NCBI RefSeq assembly: GCF_001428075.1
Contig: NZ_LMSI01000003.1
Span: 89,251-153,250, forward strand
DNA: 64,000 nucleotides
Direction: 5' to 3'
Source: Arthrobacter sp. Soil764
Lineage (GTDB): Bacteria > Actinomycetota > Actinomycetes > Actinomycetales > Micrococcaceae
Both the position numbers and the translations under genes were made by a program. Below the pieces are notes generated by a model. The model had not been told where the DNA came from. It was given only the letters and a program-made list of their open reading frames with translations, and did no database searches. Below, piece by piece: positions 42,965-52,481 of this stretch (position 1 is its first letter; every line of letters starts with the position of its first letter).

Positions 42965-45403
42965 ATGCCCGGCAGCGCTGGACAGAATGAACGGCGGCAG
43001 GAAGACATGCGGCAGGACGGGCTGGGGCAGGACGAACTTAGCCTCGTCGACAAATGGTGGCGGGCCGCCAACTATCTTTCGGTAGGGCAGATCTACCTGC
43101 GGTCCAACCCGCTGCTGCGCGAACCGCTGCAGGCTGAGGACACCAAGTCCCGCCTGCTCGGGCACTGGGGCACCACGCCCGGACTCAACTTCGTCTACGC
43201 CCACCTGAACCGCGTGATCCGCCGCGACTCCCTGGAGATGCTCTTTGTTGCCGGTCCCGGCCATGGCGGTCCCGCCGTCGTCGCCAATGCCTGGCTGGAA
43301 GGAACGTATTCCGAAATCTACGGCCATGTGGGCAATGACGAGGCCGGCCTGGCCGAACTGTTCCGGCAGTTCTCCTACCCCGGTGGCATCCCAAGCCATG
43401 CGGCCCCGGAAAGCCCCGGCTCCATCAGCGAAGGCGGCGAACTGGGATACTCCCTGGCCCATGCCTACGGCTCGGTATTTGACAACCCGCAGCTGGTCAC
43501 GGCGGTGGTGATCGGCGACGGCGAGGCAGAAACCGGGCCGCTGGCGGCCAGCTGGCATTCCCACAACTTCCTGGACCCAGCCGTGGACGGCGCCGTCCTG
43601 CCCATCCTGCACCTGAACGGCTACAAGATCGCCAACCCCACCGTCCTGGCCCGGATGCCGCAGGACCAGCTGGAGCAGCTGCTGCGCGGGTACGGCCATG
43701 AGCCGTACTTCGTTACCGTCACGGACCCGGACAACACGGAGCAGGCGCACCGCGATTTCGCCGGCGTCCTGGACCAGTGCCTGGCGGACATCAAGGCCAT
43801 TCAGGACACCCACCGGCAGGACGCATCCGGTGAGGATTCCGGCGAGGACGCCGCGCACCGCTGGCCAATGATCGTCCTGCGCTCGCCCAAGGGCTGGACC
43901 GGGCCCCGAACCGTGGACGGGCTGCAGGTGGAAGGCACGTGGCGGGCACACCAGGTGCCGCTGTCGGAGGTGCGCACCAACGGCGAGCACCTGAAACAGC
44001 TGGAGGAGTGGCTGCAGTCCTACCGGCCGGAGGAATTGTTCGACGGCGACGGCCGGCTCCGTGCCGACGTCGCGAAAGGAGCGCCCACCGGCGATTTCCG
44101 CATGAGTGCCACCCCGCATGCCAACGGCGGACTGCTGAGGCGCGCGCTGAAACTGCCCGCCTACCGGGACCACGCCGTCGAGGTCCCCAACGCCGGCATC
44201 GACAGGGTCAGCCCTATGGTCACGCTCGGTTCCTGGATGCGGGACGTGATCGCGCAGAACATGGAGAACTTCCGGCTGTTCGGGCCGGACGAGACGGCAT
44301 CCAACCGGCTGCAGAACGTCTACGAGGTCACCGACAAGGTGTGGCAGTACCGGATTGACGACGTCGACGAGCACCTGGCGCGCTCCGGCCGTGTCCTGGA
44401 GGTGCTGAGCGAGCACCTGTGCCAGGGCTGGCTCGAGGGGTACCTCCTCACTGGCCGGCACGGGGTGTTCAACTGCTACGAAGCCTTCGTCCACATTGTC
44501 GACTCCATGTTCAACCAGCACGCCAAATGGCTGAAGGTTTCCCGCAAGCTGCACTGGCGCCAGCCGGTGCCATCGTTGAACTACCTGCTGTCGTCGCACG
44601 TGTGGCAGCAGGACCACAACGGGTTCTCGCACCAGGACCCCGGCTTCATCGACCACGCCGTCAACAAGAAGGCCGAGGTCATCCGGGTGTACCTGCCGCC
44701 GGACGCCAACACCCTGCTCTCCGTCATGGAGCACTGCCTGGCCTCCACCGACTACGTGAACATCGTGGTCAGCGGCAAGCAGCCCTCGCCCACCTGGCTC
44801 GGCCCCGCCGACGCCGCCAACCATTGCCACCGCGGCCTGGGGATCTGGACGTTCGCCGGCTCTGAGGTGCCCGGCGAGGAGCCCGACGTCGTGCTGGCCT
44901 GCGCCGGTGACGTGCCCACCGTGGAGACGGTGGCAGCCGCCGAACTGCTCCGCGAGGGCGCCCCCGGCCTCAAGGTCCGCGTGGTCAACGTGGTGGACCT
45001 GATGCGGCTGCAGGACGAAAGCGAGCACCCGCACGGCCTGCCTGCCCATGACTTTGACGGCATCTTCACCGCGGACAAGCCCGTCATCTTTGCCTACCAC
45101 GGCTATCCCGCACTGATCCACCGGCTGGCGTACCGGCGCACCAACCAGCAGGGCCTGCACGTGCACGGATACAAGGAGGAGGGGACCACCACCACGCCAT
45201 TCGATATGGCCATGCTTAACGGCATCGACCGCTTTACCCTGGCAATCGACGCGATCGACCGCGTGCCCGGTCTGGCGGAAAAGCACTCGCTGCTGCGTCA
45301 GGACCTGCAGGACCGCCGCAACCGTGCCCGCGAGCACACCCGGACCCACGGTGAGGACCCGGAGGAGATCCGGAACTGGAAGCTGGGGCACTCCGGCGCA
45401 TAG
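42965..45403 (+). CDS. xfp: Xylulose-5-phosphate/fructose-6-phosphate phosphoketolase
   Basis: Thiamine-diphosphate enzyme producing acetyl phosphate plus a triose or tetrose phosphate. The 812-aa chain shows all family landmarks: [39 protein letters not shown], the catalytic [21 protein letters not shown], the TPP motif [47 protein letters not shown], and [24 protein letters not shown] lies 6 nt before ATG 42965, which I prefer over an ATG two codons earlier; MRQDGLGQ at 43007 is another possible start. It ends 9 bp before the convergent DUF429 gene. Confidence 0.95.
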   Translation: MPGSAGQNERRQEDMRQDGLGQDELSLVDKWWRAANYLSVGQIYLRSNPLLREPLQAEDTKSRLLGHWGTTPGLNFVYAHLNRVIRRDSLEMLFVAGPGHGGPAVVANAWLEGTYSEIYGHVGNDEAGLAELFRQFSYPGGIPSHAAPESPGSISEGGELGYSLAHAYGSVFDNPQLVTAVVIGDGEAETGPLAASWHSHNFLDPAVDGAVLPILHLNGYKIANPTVLARMPQDQLEQLLRGYGHEPYFVTVTDPDNTEQAHRDFAGVLDQCLADIKAIQDTHRQDASGEDSGEDAAHRWPMIVLRSPKGWTGPRTVDGLQVEGTWRAHQVPLSEVRTNGEHLKQLEEWLQSYRPEELFDGDGRLRADVAKGAPTGDFRMSATPHANGGLLRRALKLPAYRDHAVEVPNAGIDRVSPMVTLGSWMRDVIAQNMENFRLFGPDETASNRLQNVYEVTDKVWQYRIDDVDEHLARSGRVLEVLSEHLCQGWLEGYLLTGRHGVFNCYEAFVHIVDSMFNQHAKWLKVSRKLHWRQPVPSLNYLLSSHVWQQDHNGFSHQDPGFIDHAVNKKAEVIRVYLPPDANTLLSVMEHCLASTDYVNIVVSGKQPSPTWLGPADAANHCHRGLGIWTFAGSEVPGEEPDVVLACAGDVPTVETVAAAELLREGAPGLKVRVVNVVDLMRLQDESEHPHGLPAHDFDGIFTADKPVIFAYHGYPALIHRLAYRRTNQQGLHVHGYKEEGTTTTPFDMAMLNGIDRFTLAIDAIDRVPGLAEKHSLLRQDLQDRRNRAREHTRTHGEDPEEIRNWKLGHSGA

Positions 45404-45412
45404 CCGGCCCAC

Positions 45413-46150
45413 TTAGCCCGGGAGCTCTTCCAGAGTGCAGGACGGGAGGTGGATCCAGCCTTCGCTGCGTGCCGCCCTGGCATGGGACCCGTCCGGCAAA
45501 AGGGTACGACGGCGGGCGGCGGCCCGGGCGGTGAGGGAGGCTATGACGGCGTCGAACAGGTCGTCCGAAGCGGCCAGGCTTTCCCGGTGTCCGGCAAGGT
45601 CCAGCCATGGCGCCTGCTCTTCGAGGGCAGCCAGCAGGAGGCCGAGGCGTTCGGCTTCGGGGACGCCGCGGCCCTTGTAGCCGCGGCCGTTGAGGCCCCA
45701 GATCTTCAGCGATGCGGCCGGGTACACCTCGGCAAGGCGGCCGGAGCCGTCCCGTGGCTGTGGGCCGTGCAGCGCGGCAATCTTTGCCTGGATCACTGCG
45801 CAGCGCATCGCCGGGTGTGCCAGCCGGTCCGCGGAGACGCTCAGCGGGATCAGCCCGGTCTGGCGGGTGACGAAGCGCTCGGTGTCGCGGTAGGCAAGGA
45901 GCCTTCGGCCGGCAATCCCGTCGTACTCCAGGACGGGGCCGGCATCGAAGTCCAGGTGTCCGGTGAGGAACGGGATCAGCGCGTCGGGCCAGCCCACAGG
46001 ACAGTCCACGCCGGTCATCTCGCAGGAGCCGAACAGCTCCACGATGTCCTGGTCAGTCACGTCGAGTGCCAGGTGGACCAGCTGCACGGAACCCTGGCCC
46101 CATTCGATGACGGCCACCGCAGTCTTTTTGGTGGCCGCCGCCAGGTCCAC
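45413..46150 (-). CDS. DUF429 family protein
   Basis: A ~245-aa protein of the DUF429 group, which has an RNase H-like fold: DLAAATKKTAVAVIEWGQGSV at the start, VDCPVGWPDALIPFL near 48, YRDTERFVTRQTG near 87, AEVYPAASLKIWGL near 140, and DDLFDAVIASLTARAAA near 200, the last supplying conserved acidic residues. Function unknown. The GTG at 46150 is the only canonical start after the preceding in-frame stop, but the conserved strand probably begins five codons earlier (VKTLG), so the true initiation codon is doubtful. It follows the esterase stop by about 20 bp. Confidence 0.72.
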   Translation of the reverse strand: MDLAAATKKTAVAVIEWGQGSVQLVHLALDVTDQDIVELFGSCEMTGVDCPVGWPDALIPFLTGHLDFDAGPVLEYDGIAGRRLLAYRDTERFVTRQTGLIPLSVSADRLAHPAMRCAVIQAKIAALHGPQPRDGSGRLAEVYPAASLKIWGLNGRGYKGRGVPEAERLGLLLAALEEQAPWLDLAGHRESLAASDDLFDAVIASLTARAAARRRTLLPDGSHARAARSEGWIHLPSCTLEELPG

Positions 46151-46171
46151 GCCGAGGGTTTTGACTGCCTG

Positions 46172-47497
46172 TCAGACCCGCCTGTAACGCAGCGCGCCGT
46201 CAACGGCTCCCGCTTCGCCGAGATCATCGCCGCGGGCGAAGCCGGCCCACAGGGCCCGCACGGACCGGCCTGTCATGTCCACGTCCTCCCAGCGGGCGCC
46301 GTCGATCAGGCCCACGCCGTCCCAGGTCTTCCTGGTGCCGAGCAGCAGCGGCAGGTCGACGGTGTGCGCTGCACCAAAAATATTGCCGGGTGCGTGCCAG
46401 GTCAGGAGGTAGCGGTGGGCCTTTCCGCCCGCCTTGGCGTGGCGACGGGCAAACCGGCGGATTGCCCGGCCGTACACGGTTTCGGTGACCACCCAGTCGA
46501 TGGCGCGCACGGCGTGTGGTCCCACCACAGGGACACCCGCCAGGCGCATCAGGCGCGGACTGCGGGGGAGGAACAGCCGGGCCTCCTCCGAGGTATGGCC
46601 GATCAGCACCTCGATGGCCGGTGCCGTCCGGTCCCATGCCGCTTCGATATCGGATTCCGCCGGGAGGGGGTCGTGACCGTACTGGGTGCCGAAAGGCATG
46701 GCGGCCAGCATGCCGAACTTTTTGGCCACCTGGGTGACCCGCTCCTCGAGCGCCACCACGTCCATGGCCGGTGTCTGTTCGGTGACGGATTCGGCGGCAA
46801 TTCCCATGGCGTGATTCATCTTGGCGCGCCCCCGGGTGATGCCCAGCGGTGCGCTCTGGATGATGGCTCGCTGGAAGAGGGTGGGCGCTTCCGGAGTGGC
46901 CATCAGGTGTGCAATGGCGTCGCCGCCGGCGGACTGGCCGAAGGCGGTGACCCATCCGGGGTCCCCGCCAAAGGCTGCGATGTTCCGCTGCACCCACCGG
47001 AACGCCTCAAGCTGGTCCAGGAGCCCCAGGTTGCCGGGCCGCCCGCGGGGTGTTGCCAGGAACCCGAACAGCCCCAGCCGGTAGGTCACGGAGACCACGA
47101 TCACGCGGTTCTCGGCCACCAGCCGGGCAGGGTCGAAGATGGCCAGGTCGCCGGATCCCGTGGTGTATGAGCCGCCGTGGATCCAGACCATGACGGGCAG
47201 CTTTTCGTCCGGGGTGAGGTCGGCCGGCATGGTGATGGAGAGGTTCTGGCAGTCCTCGCTGCCCGGAAGTTCCCCGTATCGGGTGCCCAGGACGTCGTCG
47301 AGGAAGGGGACAGGCGCCTGCGGGCAGGCAGGGGAGGGGGACGTGGCGGACAGTTCGGAGGTCCAGTCCTGGGCCGGGGCGGGCGGCTGGAACCGTGCAG
47401 CTGTGGCATACGGGATGCCGGTGGCGCGGATAACGTCGCCGTCCCGCCAGCCGGCGACAGGCCCGCACGGAGGATTGAACGAAGGCTCGGAAGTCAC
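46172..47497 (-). CDS. Type B carboxylesterase/lipase
   Basis: Alpha/beta hydrolase of the carboxylesterase family, 441 aa from GTG 47497. Signature elements: EDCQNLSITMP (the EDCLxLNV motif), MVWIHGGSYTTGSG oxyanion region, NLGLLDQLEAFRWVQRNIAAFGGDP, the nucleophile elbow GQSAGG, and a downstream His region (GNIFGAAHTVDLPLLLG). Cytoplasmic by lack of a signal peptide. No good ribosome binding site; another in-frame GTG lies 10 codons upstream. DUF429 follows immediately and may be co-transcribed. Confidence 0.85.
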   Translation of the reverse strand: MTSEPSFNPPCGPVAGWRDGDVIRATGIPYATAARFQPPAPAQDWTSELSATSPSPACPQAPVPFLDDVLGTRYGELPGSEDCQNLSITMPADLTPDEKLPVMVWIHGGSYTTGSGDLAIFDPARLVAENRVIVVSVTYRLGLFGFLATPRGRPGNLGLLDQLEAFRWVQRNIAAFGGDPGWVTAFGQSAGGDAIAHLMATPEAPTLFQRAIIQSAPLGITRGRAKMNHAMGIAAESVTEQTPAMDVVALEERVTQVAKKFGMLAAMPFGTQYGHDPLPAESDIEAAWDRTAPAIEVLIGHTSEEARLFLPRSPRLMRLAGVPVVGPHAVRAIDWVVTETVYGRAIRRFARRHAKAGGKAHRYLLTWHAPGNIFGAAHTVDLPLLLGTRKTWDGVGLIDGARWEDVDMTGRSVRALWAGFARGDDLGEAGAVDGALRYRRV

Positions 47498-47538
47498 AGG
47501 CCAACGATTCCACAGATTCACGATGGCCGGACAACAGA

Positions 47539-47602
47539 AATCCCCGCCTCCCGGACCTTTCCCCGGCGCATAACGCGGGGTTTGGTCCAGGAGGCGGGGA
47601 TT
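47539..47602 (-). terminator. Terminator of ppa
   Basis: AATCCCCGCCTCC (47539-47551) and GGAGGCGGGGATT (47590-47602) form a perfect 13-bp outer stem, with GGACC/GGTCC and CCCCG/CGGGG extending it inside. It lies 38 bp beyond the ppa stop on the minus strand and ends in TTTC, consistent with intrinsic termination. Confidence 0.75.
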
Positions 47603-47640
47603 CTTGGCGTAGGCCGCGCTGAGGCGGCCCGCCTGGAAAA

Positions 47641-48129
47641 CTAGTGGCCGGTGGGCACGTAACGCTTGATGGAGGCTTCCAGTTCGGCCTCGGCGGCGGC
47701 GCGGTCGCCCCAGCCCTCGGCCTTGACCCACTTGCCCGGCTCCAGGTCCTTGTAGCGCGTGAAGAAGTGCTCGATTTCCTTGATCAGGAATTCGTTGACG
47801 TCGCTGACTTCCTGGATGTGGTCAAAGCGGGCATCCACCGGAACGCAGAGGATCTTGGCATCTCCGCCGCCGTCGTCGGTCATGTTGAAGACGCCGATGG
47901 GGCGGGACTCCACGATGACGCCGGGGTGCAGGTCGAAGTCCTGCAGGAGCACCAGTGCGTCCAGCGGATCGCCGTCCTCGCCGAGGGTGTTCTCGAAGTA
48001 CCCGTAGTGCGTGGGGTACTGCATGGAGGTGAAGAGGACGCGGTCCAGGCGGACGCGGCCGGTCTCGTGGTCAACTTCGTACTTGACGCGCGATCCCTTG
48101 GGGATCTCGATGGTGACGTCGTGCTTCAT
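47641..48129 (-). CDS. ppa: Inorganic pyrophosphatase (family I)
   Basis: Hydrolyses pyrophosphate to phosphate. The 162-aa soluble enzyme has [45 protein letters not shown] (the DxDPxD metal site), [20 protein letters not shown] and [27 protein letters not shown] before ATG 48129 fixes the start. Monocistronic with its own terminator. Divergent from dacB across 155 bp. Confidence 0.96.
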   Translation of the reverse strand: MKHDVTIEIPKGSRVKYEVDHETGRVRLDRVLFTSMQYPTHYGYFENTLGEDGDPLDALVLLQDFDLHPGVIVESRPIGVFNMTDDGGGDAKILCVPVDARFDHIQEVSDVNEFLIKEIEHFFTRYKDLEPGKWVKAEGWGDRAAAEAELEASIKRYVPTGH

Positions 48130-48284
48130 GGAATGCTCCTCGGCAATTGCAGGGGGTGCGCGGCACACTTGACGGGCCCACAAAAAAGAGTGTCGGTGCC
48201 GCCGACTACTATTGAGGATATAGCGAGAGGCCCTGGAATCAGGAACTTGTGGGGATATTTCAGGACTTGAGGACCAGCACCAGC

Positions 48285-49793
48285 ATGACCAAAACAACCG
48301 GCCGGGAACCGTTGAGCGCGCATCGCTCCGGGCCCCGCGGCGGCCTCGGCCAGGTCCCGGGGGAAGGGCCGCGCAGGCCCTGGCCGCTGGTCCTGGCGGC
48401 ATTGCTCCTGCTCGTCCTGGCCGTCCCGGGAGCCCTGCTGGTGGCCCCCGGCTTCATCGGCCCCGACGCTCCTCAACCTAAACCGGCGCCCCCTGCCTGG
48501 CAGCAGGCCCCCGCCACCCTCTCCGCCCCGCAGGTTCTTGCCCCGCTCCAGGCGTCCGCCCCGGTGCCGCTCCAGGCAGCGGTGACGGCCCAGGTGGAGC
48601 CTGCGTTAAAGGTCGACGGCGGCGGTACTTTCACCGGTATGGTGCAGGACGCACTCACGGGCCAGGTCCTCTTCGACCGGGGAGGGGCAGAAAGCCGGGT
48701 GCCGGCGTCGAACCTTAAGCTGCTGACGGCGGTGGCCGCGCTGCGCACCCTGGGGCCGGACCATCGTTTCACCACCAAAGTTGTCCCCGGCACCGCCGCC
48801 GGGCAGGTGGTGCTGGTGGGCGGCGGCGACGTGCTCCTGGCGGCGGGGGAGTCGCAGCCGGAACAGGTTATGGGCCACGCCGGCCTGGCCACCCTGGCCG
48901 CCCTCACGGCGCAGGCCCTGCAGGCAGCGGGCATCACGGGAGATATCAAGGTTTTGGTGGATGACTCCCTCTTCACAGGGCCGGCGCTGAATCCCAACTG
49001 GCAGAGCGGCGACGTGGAAGCCGGTGAGATAGCCCCGCTGTACCCCCTGGCCCTCAACTCTGCGCGCCTCAATCCGGCCGTCACCACCGGTCCCCGGCCC
49101 CAGGATGCAGCCATGGCCGCCGCGGCGGAGTTCGAAGCCCGGCTCCGTGCGGCAGGTGCCGGGGCGGGGCTCACGGTGGCGGCCGGCGTCGAACGTTCAC
49201 CAGGGCCTTCCCAACCCAACACCGCAGCGCTGGCGGCCGTTGAATCGGCCACCGTGGCAGAGCAGGTGAACCTGATGCTGCAGGTTTCGGACAACTACCT
49301 GGCCGAAACCATGGGGCGGATGGCCGCTGTGGCCACCGGACGGCCAGGGAGCAACGACGGCGCCACGGCTGTGGTCTCCGCCGAGCTTGCCGCAGCCGGC
49401 ATACCCACCGACTCGGTGAAGCTGGCGGATGTGTGCGGACTGGCCATGGGCAACCAGGTTTCGGCCCGCCAGTTCACGGAGGTGGTGCGGGCCATCACCA
49501 CCGGGCCGGACACCAGGCTTCGAGCCGCCCTGGACGGCTTTCCGGTGGGCGGACTCTCCGGAACCCTGGAGACGCGCTACGGGGACGCCACCACCTCCGG
49601 CGGCGCGGGCCTGGTCCGCGCCAAGACCGGGACGCTGAATTCCGTGCTGGCACTGAGCGGGTACGTCGTGGACGCAGATGGGCGGCTCCTGGTTTTCTCC
49701 TTCATCGGCAACGGCCTGACGCCTGGCGCCGCCGGCAACAAGGAAGCCCTGGACCGGGCCGCCACGGCGCTGGCAGGCTGCGGCTGCCGCTAA
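48285..49793 (+). CDS. dacB: D-alanyl-D-alanine carboxypeptidase/endopeptidase (PBP4 family)
   Basis: Peptidoglycan-trimming penicillin-binding protein of the S13 family. One N-terminal membrane segment ([21 protein letters not shown]), a proline/alanine linker, then the active-site SxxK (SNLK in [20 protein letters not shown]), SxN (SDN in [14 protein letters not shown]) and KTG ([16 protein letters not shown]) motifs, with the PBP4-type insert between them. About 502 aa. The start is uncertain: ATG 48285 (GAGGACC upstream) or GTG 48249 (AGGA 4 nt upstream). Divergent from ppa. Confidence 0.9.
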   Translation: MTKTTGREPLSAHRSGPRGGLGQVPGEGPRRPWPLVLAALLLLVLAVPGALLVAPGFIGPDAPQPKPAPPAWQQAPATLSAPQVLAPLQASAPVPLQAAVTAQVEPALKVDGGGTFTGMVQDALTGQVLFDRGGAESRVPASNLKLLTAVAALRTLGPDHRFTTKVVPGTAAGQVVLVGGGDVLLAAGESQPEQVMGHAGLATLAALTAQALQAAGITGDIKVLVDDSLFTGPALNPNWQSGDVEAGEIAPLYPLALNSARLNPAVTTGPRPQDAAMAAAAEFEARLRAAGAGAGLTVAAGVERSPGPSQPNTAALAAVESATVAEQVNLMLQVSDNYLAETMGRMAAVATGRPGSNDGATAVVSAELAAAGIPTDSVKLADVCGLAMGNQVSARQFTEVVRAITTGPDTRLRAALDGFPVGGLSGTLETRYGDATTSGGAGLVRAKTGTLNSVLALSGYVVDADGRLLVFSFIGNGLTPGAAGNKEALDRAATALAGCGCR

Positions 49794-49829
49794 CCCGAAT
49801 TGCAGCGGCGGGCACCCCTGCTGCTGGTA

Positions 49830-49940
49830 CTACCGGGCCTGGATGCCCAGCAGCGCAGCCATGACGACGGCGGCAAGCACCGACGCCCAGCCCTTGCGCG
49901 GGCCTGCGGTCAGGGGAGGAACGGGACGGTAGGGGATCAT
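49830..49940 (-). CDS. 36-aa putative membrane miniprotein
   Basis: AAGGAGG is placed 5 nt before ATG 49940, an excellent ribosome binding site. The peptide is MIPYRPVPPLTAGPRKGW followed by a short hydrophobic helix (ASVLAAVVMAALLGI) and QAR, so a basic cytosolic face with one membrane-inserting segment. No known family recognised. It lies convergent to dacB and divergent from the metalloprotease gene. Confidence 0.5.
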   Translation of the reverse strand: MIPYRPVPPLTAGPRKGWASVLAAVVMAALLGIQAR

Positions 49941-50033
49941 GACGGCCTCCTTCTTGGGCGGATTCTTCCTGTCCTCCCACAGTGTGCGCCCGGACTGGGA
50001 CAGGACTTTCGCCCTCCTGTGCGGCGGCTGTGC

Positions 50034-50055
50034 AAGTTCGCCGGTCAGCGAACTT
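50034..50055. promoter_or_regulatory. 22-bp operator-like palindrome
   Basis: AAGTTCGC (50034-50041) and GCGAACTT (50048-50055) are perfect inverted 8-mers with a 6-bp spacer, placed 29 bp before the metalloprotease start and in the gap divergent to the 36-aa gene. It does not match the actinobacterial LexA box (GAAC-N4-GTTC orientation). Confidence 0.5.
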
Positions 50056-50084
50056 AAGGACGATCCCCGGCCTGCTGTGTTCTG

Positions 50085-51224
50085 ATGGGAACCATGGAGT
50101 CCACTGCGCGCGAGTCCGCATCGACGTTGTCCCCAACAGCCCAGTCCCTGATCAACTGGGACCTCGCTGCTTCCGCCGCAGCGCGGCTGGCTCCCGCCGG
50201 GCCCGTGCTCGACGAAAAGGCCATCGGCGAGGCGGTGGACAGTCTTCGCCGGCTGGCGGATGCGTCTGTTCCGCACGTCCACGAAATCACCGGACTGGAG
50301 GCGGCGCGGGACCTCCGCGATTCCTCGGTGCTGGTGGTGGACCGGGCGTCTTGGGCCAAGGCCAACACCCAGAGCTTCGCGGTGATGCTCAAGCCTGCCA
50401 TGCAGAAGATGCTGGACAGCCGCCACGGAACCCTCAGCCCCGCCGCCGCCCAGGTCAGCGGCGCCATCACCGGCAGCCAATTGGGCGCCGTGCTTGCCTT
50501 CCTGTCCAGCAAGGTCCTGGGCCAGTACGATCCCTTTGCGGCGCTGTCGGAAAACTCGTCGGCCCCCGCGGCCGGCAGGCTCCTGCTGGTGGCCCCCAAT
50601 ATCGTTTCAGTGGAGCGCGAGCTCAACGTCACGCCGGAGGATTTCCGGCTCTGGGTCTGCCTGCACGAGCAAACCCACCGTGTCCAGTTCGCGGCAGCGC
50701 CCTGGCTGCGGCACCACATGCTGGAACAGATCGATGAACTCAGCGGCCACCTCCTGGGCAACGTCGACACCCTGATGGAGCGCGCCACCGCCGCTGCCCG
50801 CTCCCTGAAGGACCGCTCCGCCACCGGAAATACGCCCGGCCGCGGCGCCATCCTGGACCTGCTGCAGGATCCTGAGGAAAAGGCTGCCATCTCGCACCTC
50901 ACCGCGGTGATGAGCCTGCTGGAAGGGCATGCGAACGTGGTGATGGACGCTGTCGACGCCAGCATTGTCCCTTCCGTGAAGACCATCCGGCAGCGGTTCA
51001 ACGACCGCGGCAAGGACCGCGGGGTCATCGAGAAGTTCATCCGCAGCCTCCTGGGCCTGGACGCCAAGATGCGCCAGTACTCCGATGGCGCCCGATTCGT
51101 CCGCGCCGTGGTGGAGGTGGCCGGAATGGAGGGCTTCAACAAGGTTTGGGAATCGGTGGACCACCTGCCCACCGAGCCTGAGATCCACGACGCCAAGCTG
51201 TGGCTTGAGCGGATGGGGCTCTGA
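50085..51224 (+). CDS. Zinc-dependent metalloprotease-like protein (F420 biosynthesis-associated family)
   Basis: A 379-aa protein of the actinobacterial family annotated as coenzyme F420 biosynthesis-associated or zinc-dependent metalloprotease. The HExxH motif is visible as LHEQTHRVQFAAAPWL (His194, Glu195, His198), with a downstream acidic region (IDELSGHLLG, LLEGHANVVMDAVD) suited to a third zinc ligand. N-terminal ITGLEAARDL and LVVDRASWAKANTQSFAVML are also typical. It directly precedes tilS (TGATTG junction), the usual order beside dacB-tilS-hpt-ftsH. Proteolytic activity is inferred. Confidence 0.82.
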   Translation: MGTMESTARESASTLSPTAQSLINWDLAASAAARLAPAGPVLDEKAIGEAVDSLRRLADASVPHVHEITGLEAARDLRDSSVLVVDRASWAKANTQSFAVMLKPAMQKMLDSRHGTLSPAAAQVSGAITGSQLGAVLAFLSSKVLGQYDPFAALSENSSAPAAGRLLLVAPNIVSVERELNVTPEDFRLWVCLHEQTHRVQFAAAPWLRHHMLEQIDELSGHLLGNVDTLMERATAAARSLKDRSATGNTPGRGAILDLLQDPEEKAAISHLTAVMSLLEGHANVVMDAVDASIVPSVKTIRQRFNDRGKDRGVIEKFIRSLLGLDAKMRQYSDGARFVRAVVEVAGMEGFNKVWESVDHLPTEPEIHDAKLWLERMGL

Positions 51225-52451
51225 TTGGCGGACGCCCCGGTGCCCGGAACACCGCTGCCCGGAACACCCCTGTCCGGCGCACCCCTGCCTGACTTCCCAT
51301 CCGCCGGCGCCGTGGGGACACGCAGCGGACGACGCCGGCCCGGAAGGCTGGCACCCGTCGTCGGGACCGCCCGCAAAATGCTGCAAAACGCGTTGGCCGA
51401 CGCCGGATATCCCCGCCACGTCCTGGTGGCGTGCAGCGGGGGGCCTGACTCGCTGGCACTTGCCGCCGTCGCAGCGTACTTTGCGCGGCGCGGCCACGTG
51501 GACGGGCGTCCGCTGACCGTGGGTGCCGTGGTGGTAAACCACCAACTGCAGGAGGGGTCTGCGGACGTTGCCGCCCGCACTGCCAGGACACTGCAGGAAC
51601 TGGGCCTCTCGCCCGTGGAAATCCGCACGGTGACGGTGGCCGGTGCGGGCATGGGACCTGAGGCCGCAGCGCGCGAAGCCCGGCATGCGGCGCTCGAGGC
51701 GGCCGCTGAGGCACAGGGCGCGGACGCCATCCTGCTGGGCCATACCCTCGATGACCAGGCGGAGCAGGTACTGCTGGGCCTGGCCCGGGGCTCCGGGTCA
51801 CGCTCCCTCGCCGGCATGCGCCCCGCCCGGGCCGGTGCCGGAAACAGTGTCCTCCTGCGGCCGTTCCTCGGCCTGCGCAGGGCGGACACCGAGGAGATCT
51901 GCGCTGTGGAGGAACTGGATCCCTGGCACGATCCCACCAACACCGATCCCGCGTTCGCGCGCTCCCGGACCCGTGTGGAGGTGCTCCCGCACCTCGAGGA
52001 GAACCTTGGCCCCGGCGTCGCCGAGTCCCTGGCCCGGACCGCCGCCATCCTGCAGCTGGACGCCGACTACCTGGAGGCTGTGGCGGAAAGCACCTTCGCA
52101 TCCCTTGTGGAGCGCGACGGCGGCACGCTGGCGCTGCCTGAGGAGGCCTTGCGTGCCCTGGCCCCGGCCATCAGGTTCCGGGTGATCGCAAAGGCAGCGG
52201 CCGACGTCGGCGGGCAGCAGCCCAGCTACCAGCGCCTTTTGGCGGCGGAGGCGCTGTTGCGGCGGCAGGGTTCGGCCGGACCGGTGGAGCTTCCCGGCAA
52301 CGTCAGCGTGTACCGGTTGTCGCTAACGCAGCTGGAGGGATCGAAGGCTGCGGGTGTGCCCGGGGCGGAGGGCGGCCCCGGTTCCGTTCCCCGCGAACCG
52401 GCGCGCTGTGGGAAGCTAGTATTCCGGTCTCAAAAACCGCCCGCAAAATAG
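51225..52451 (+). CDS. tilS: tRNA(Ile)-lysidine synthetase
   Basis: Converts the wobble C of tRNA-Ile(CAU) to lysidine. The N-type ATP pyrophosphatase loop SGGPDS (71-76), VVVNHQLQEGS near 107, LGHTLDDQAEQVLLGLARGSG near 175 and NTDPAFARSRTRVEVLPHLE near 245 are all TilS motifs. The 408-aa product begins with a proline-rich repeated leader (GTPLPGTPLSGAPLP) before the conserved domain. The TTG start directly follows the upstream TGA. A GTG slightly further in is an alternative. Confidence 0.9.
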   Translation: MADAPVPGTPLPGTPLSGAPLPDFPSAGAVGTRSGRRRPGRLAPVVGTARKMLQNALADAGYPRHVLVACSGGPDSLALAAVAAYFARRGHVDGRPLTVGAVVVNHQLQEGSADVAARTARTLQELGLSPVEIRTVTVAGAGMGPEAAAREARHAALEAAAEAQGADAILLGHTLDDQAEQVLLGLARGSGSRSLAGMRPARAGAGNSVLLRPFLGLRRADTEEICAVEELDPWHDPTNTDPAFARSRTRVEVLPHLEENLGPGVAESLARTAAILQLDADYLEAVAESTFASLVERDGGTLALPEEALRALAPAIRFRVIAKAAADVGGQQPSYQRLLAAEALLRRQGSAGPVELPGNVSVYRLSLTQLEGSKAAGVPGAEGGPGSVPREPARCGKLVFRSQKPPAK

Positions 52452-52481
52452 TCGCACCCCGCATCTAAACAGGAGCCATTG

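Noticed and set aside
40544..45412. A single minus-strand open frame of over 1600 codons spanning katE and the antisense of phosphoketolase
   Set aside because: Only the 742-codon catalase part has family motifs; the rest is a stop-free antisense frame of GC-rich xfp. The true start is ATG 42772.
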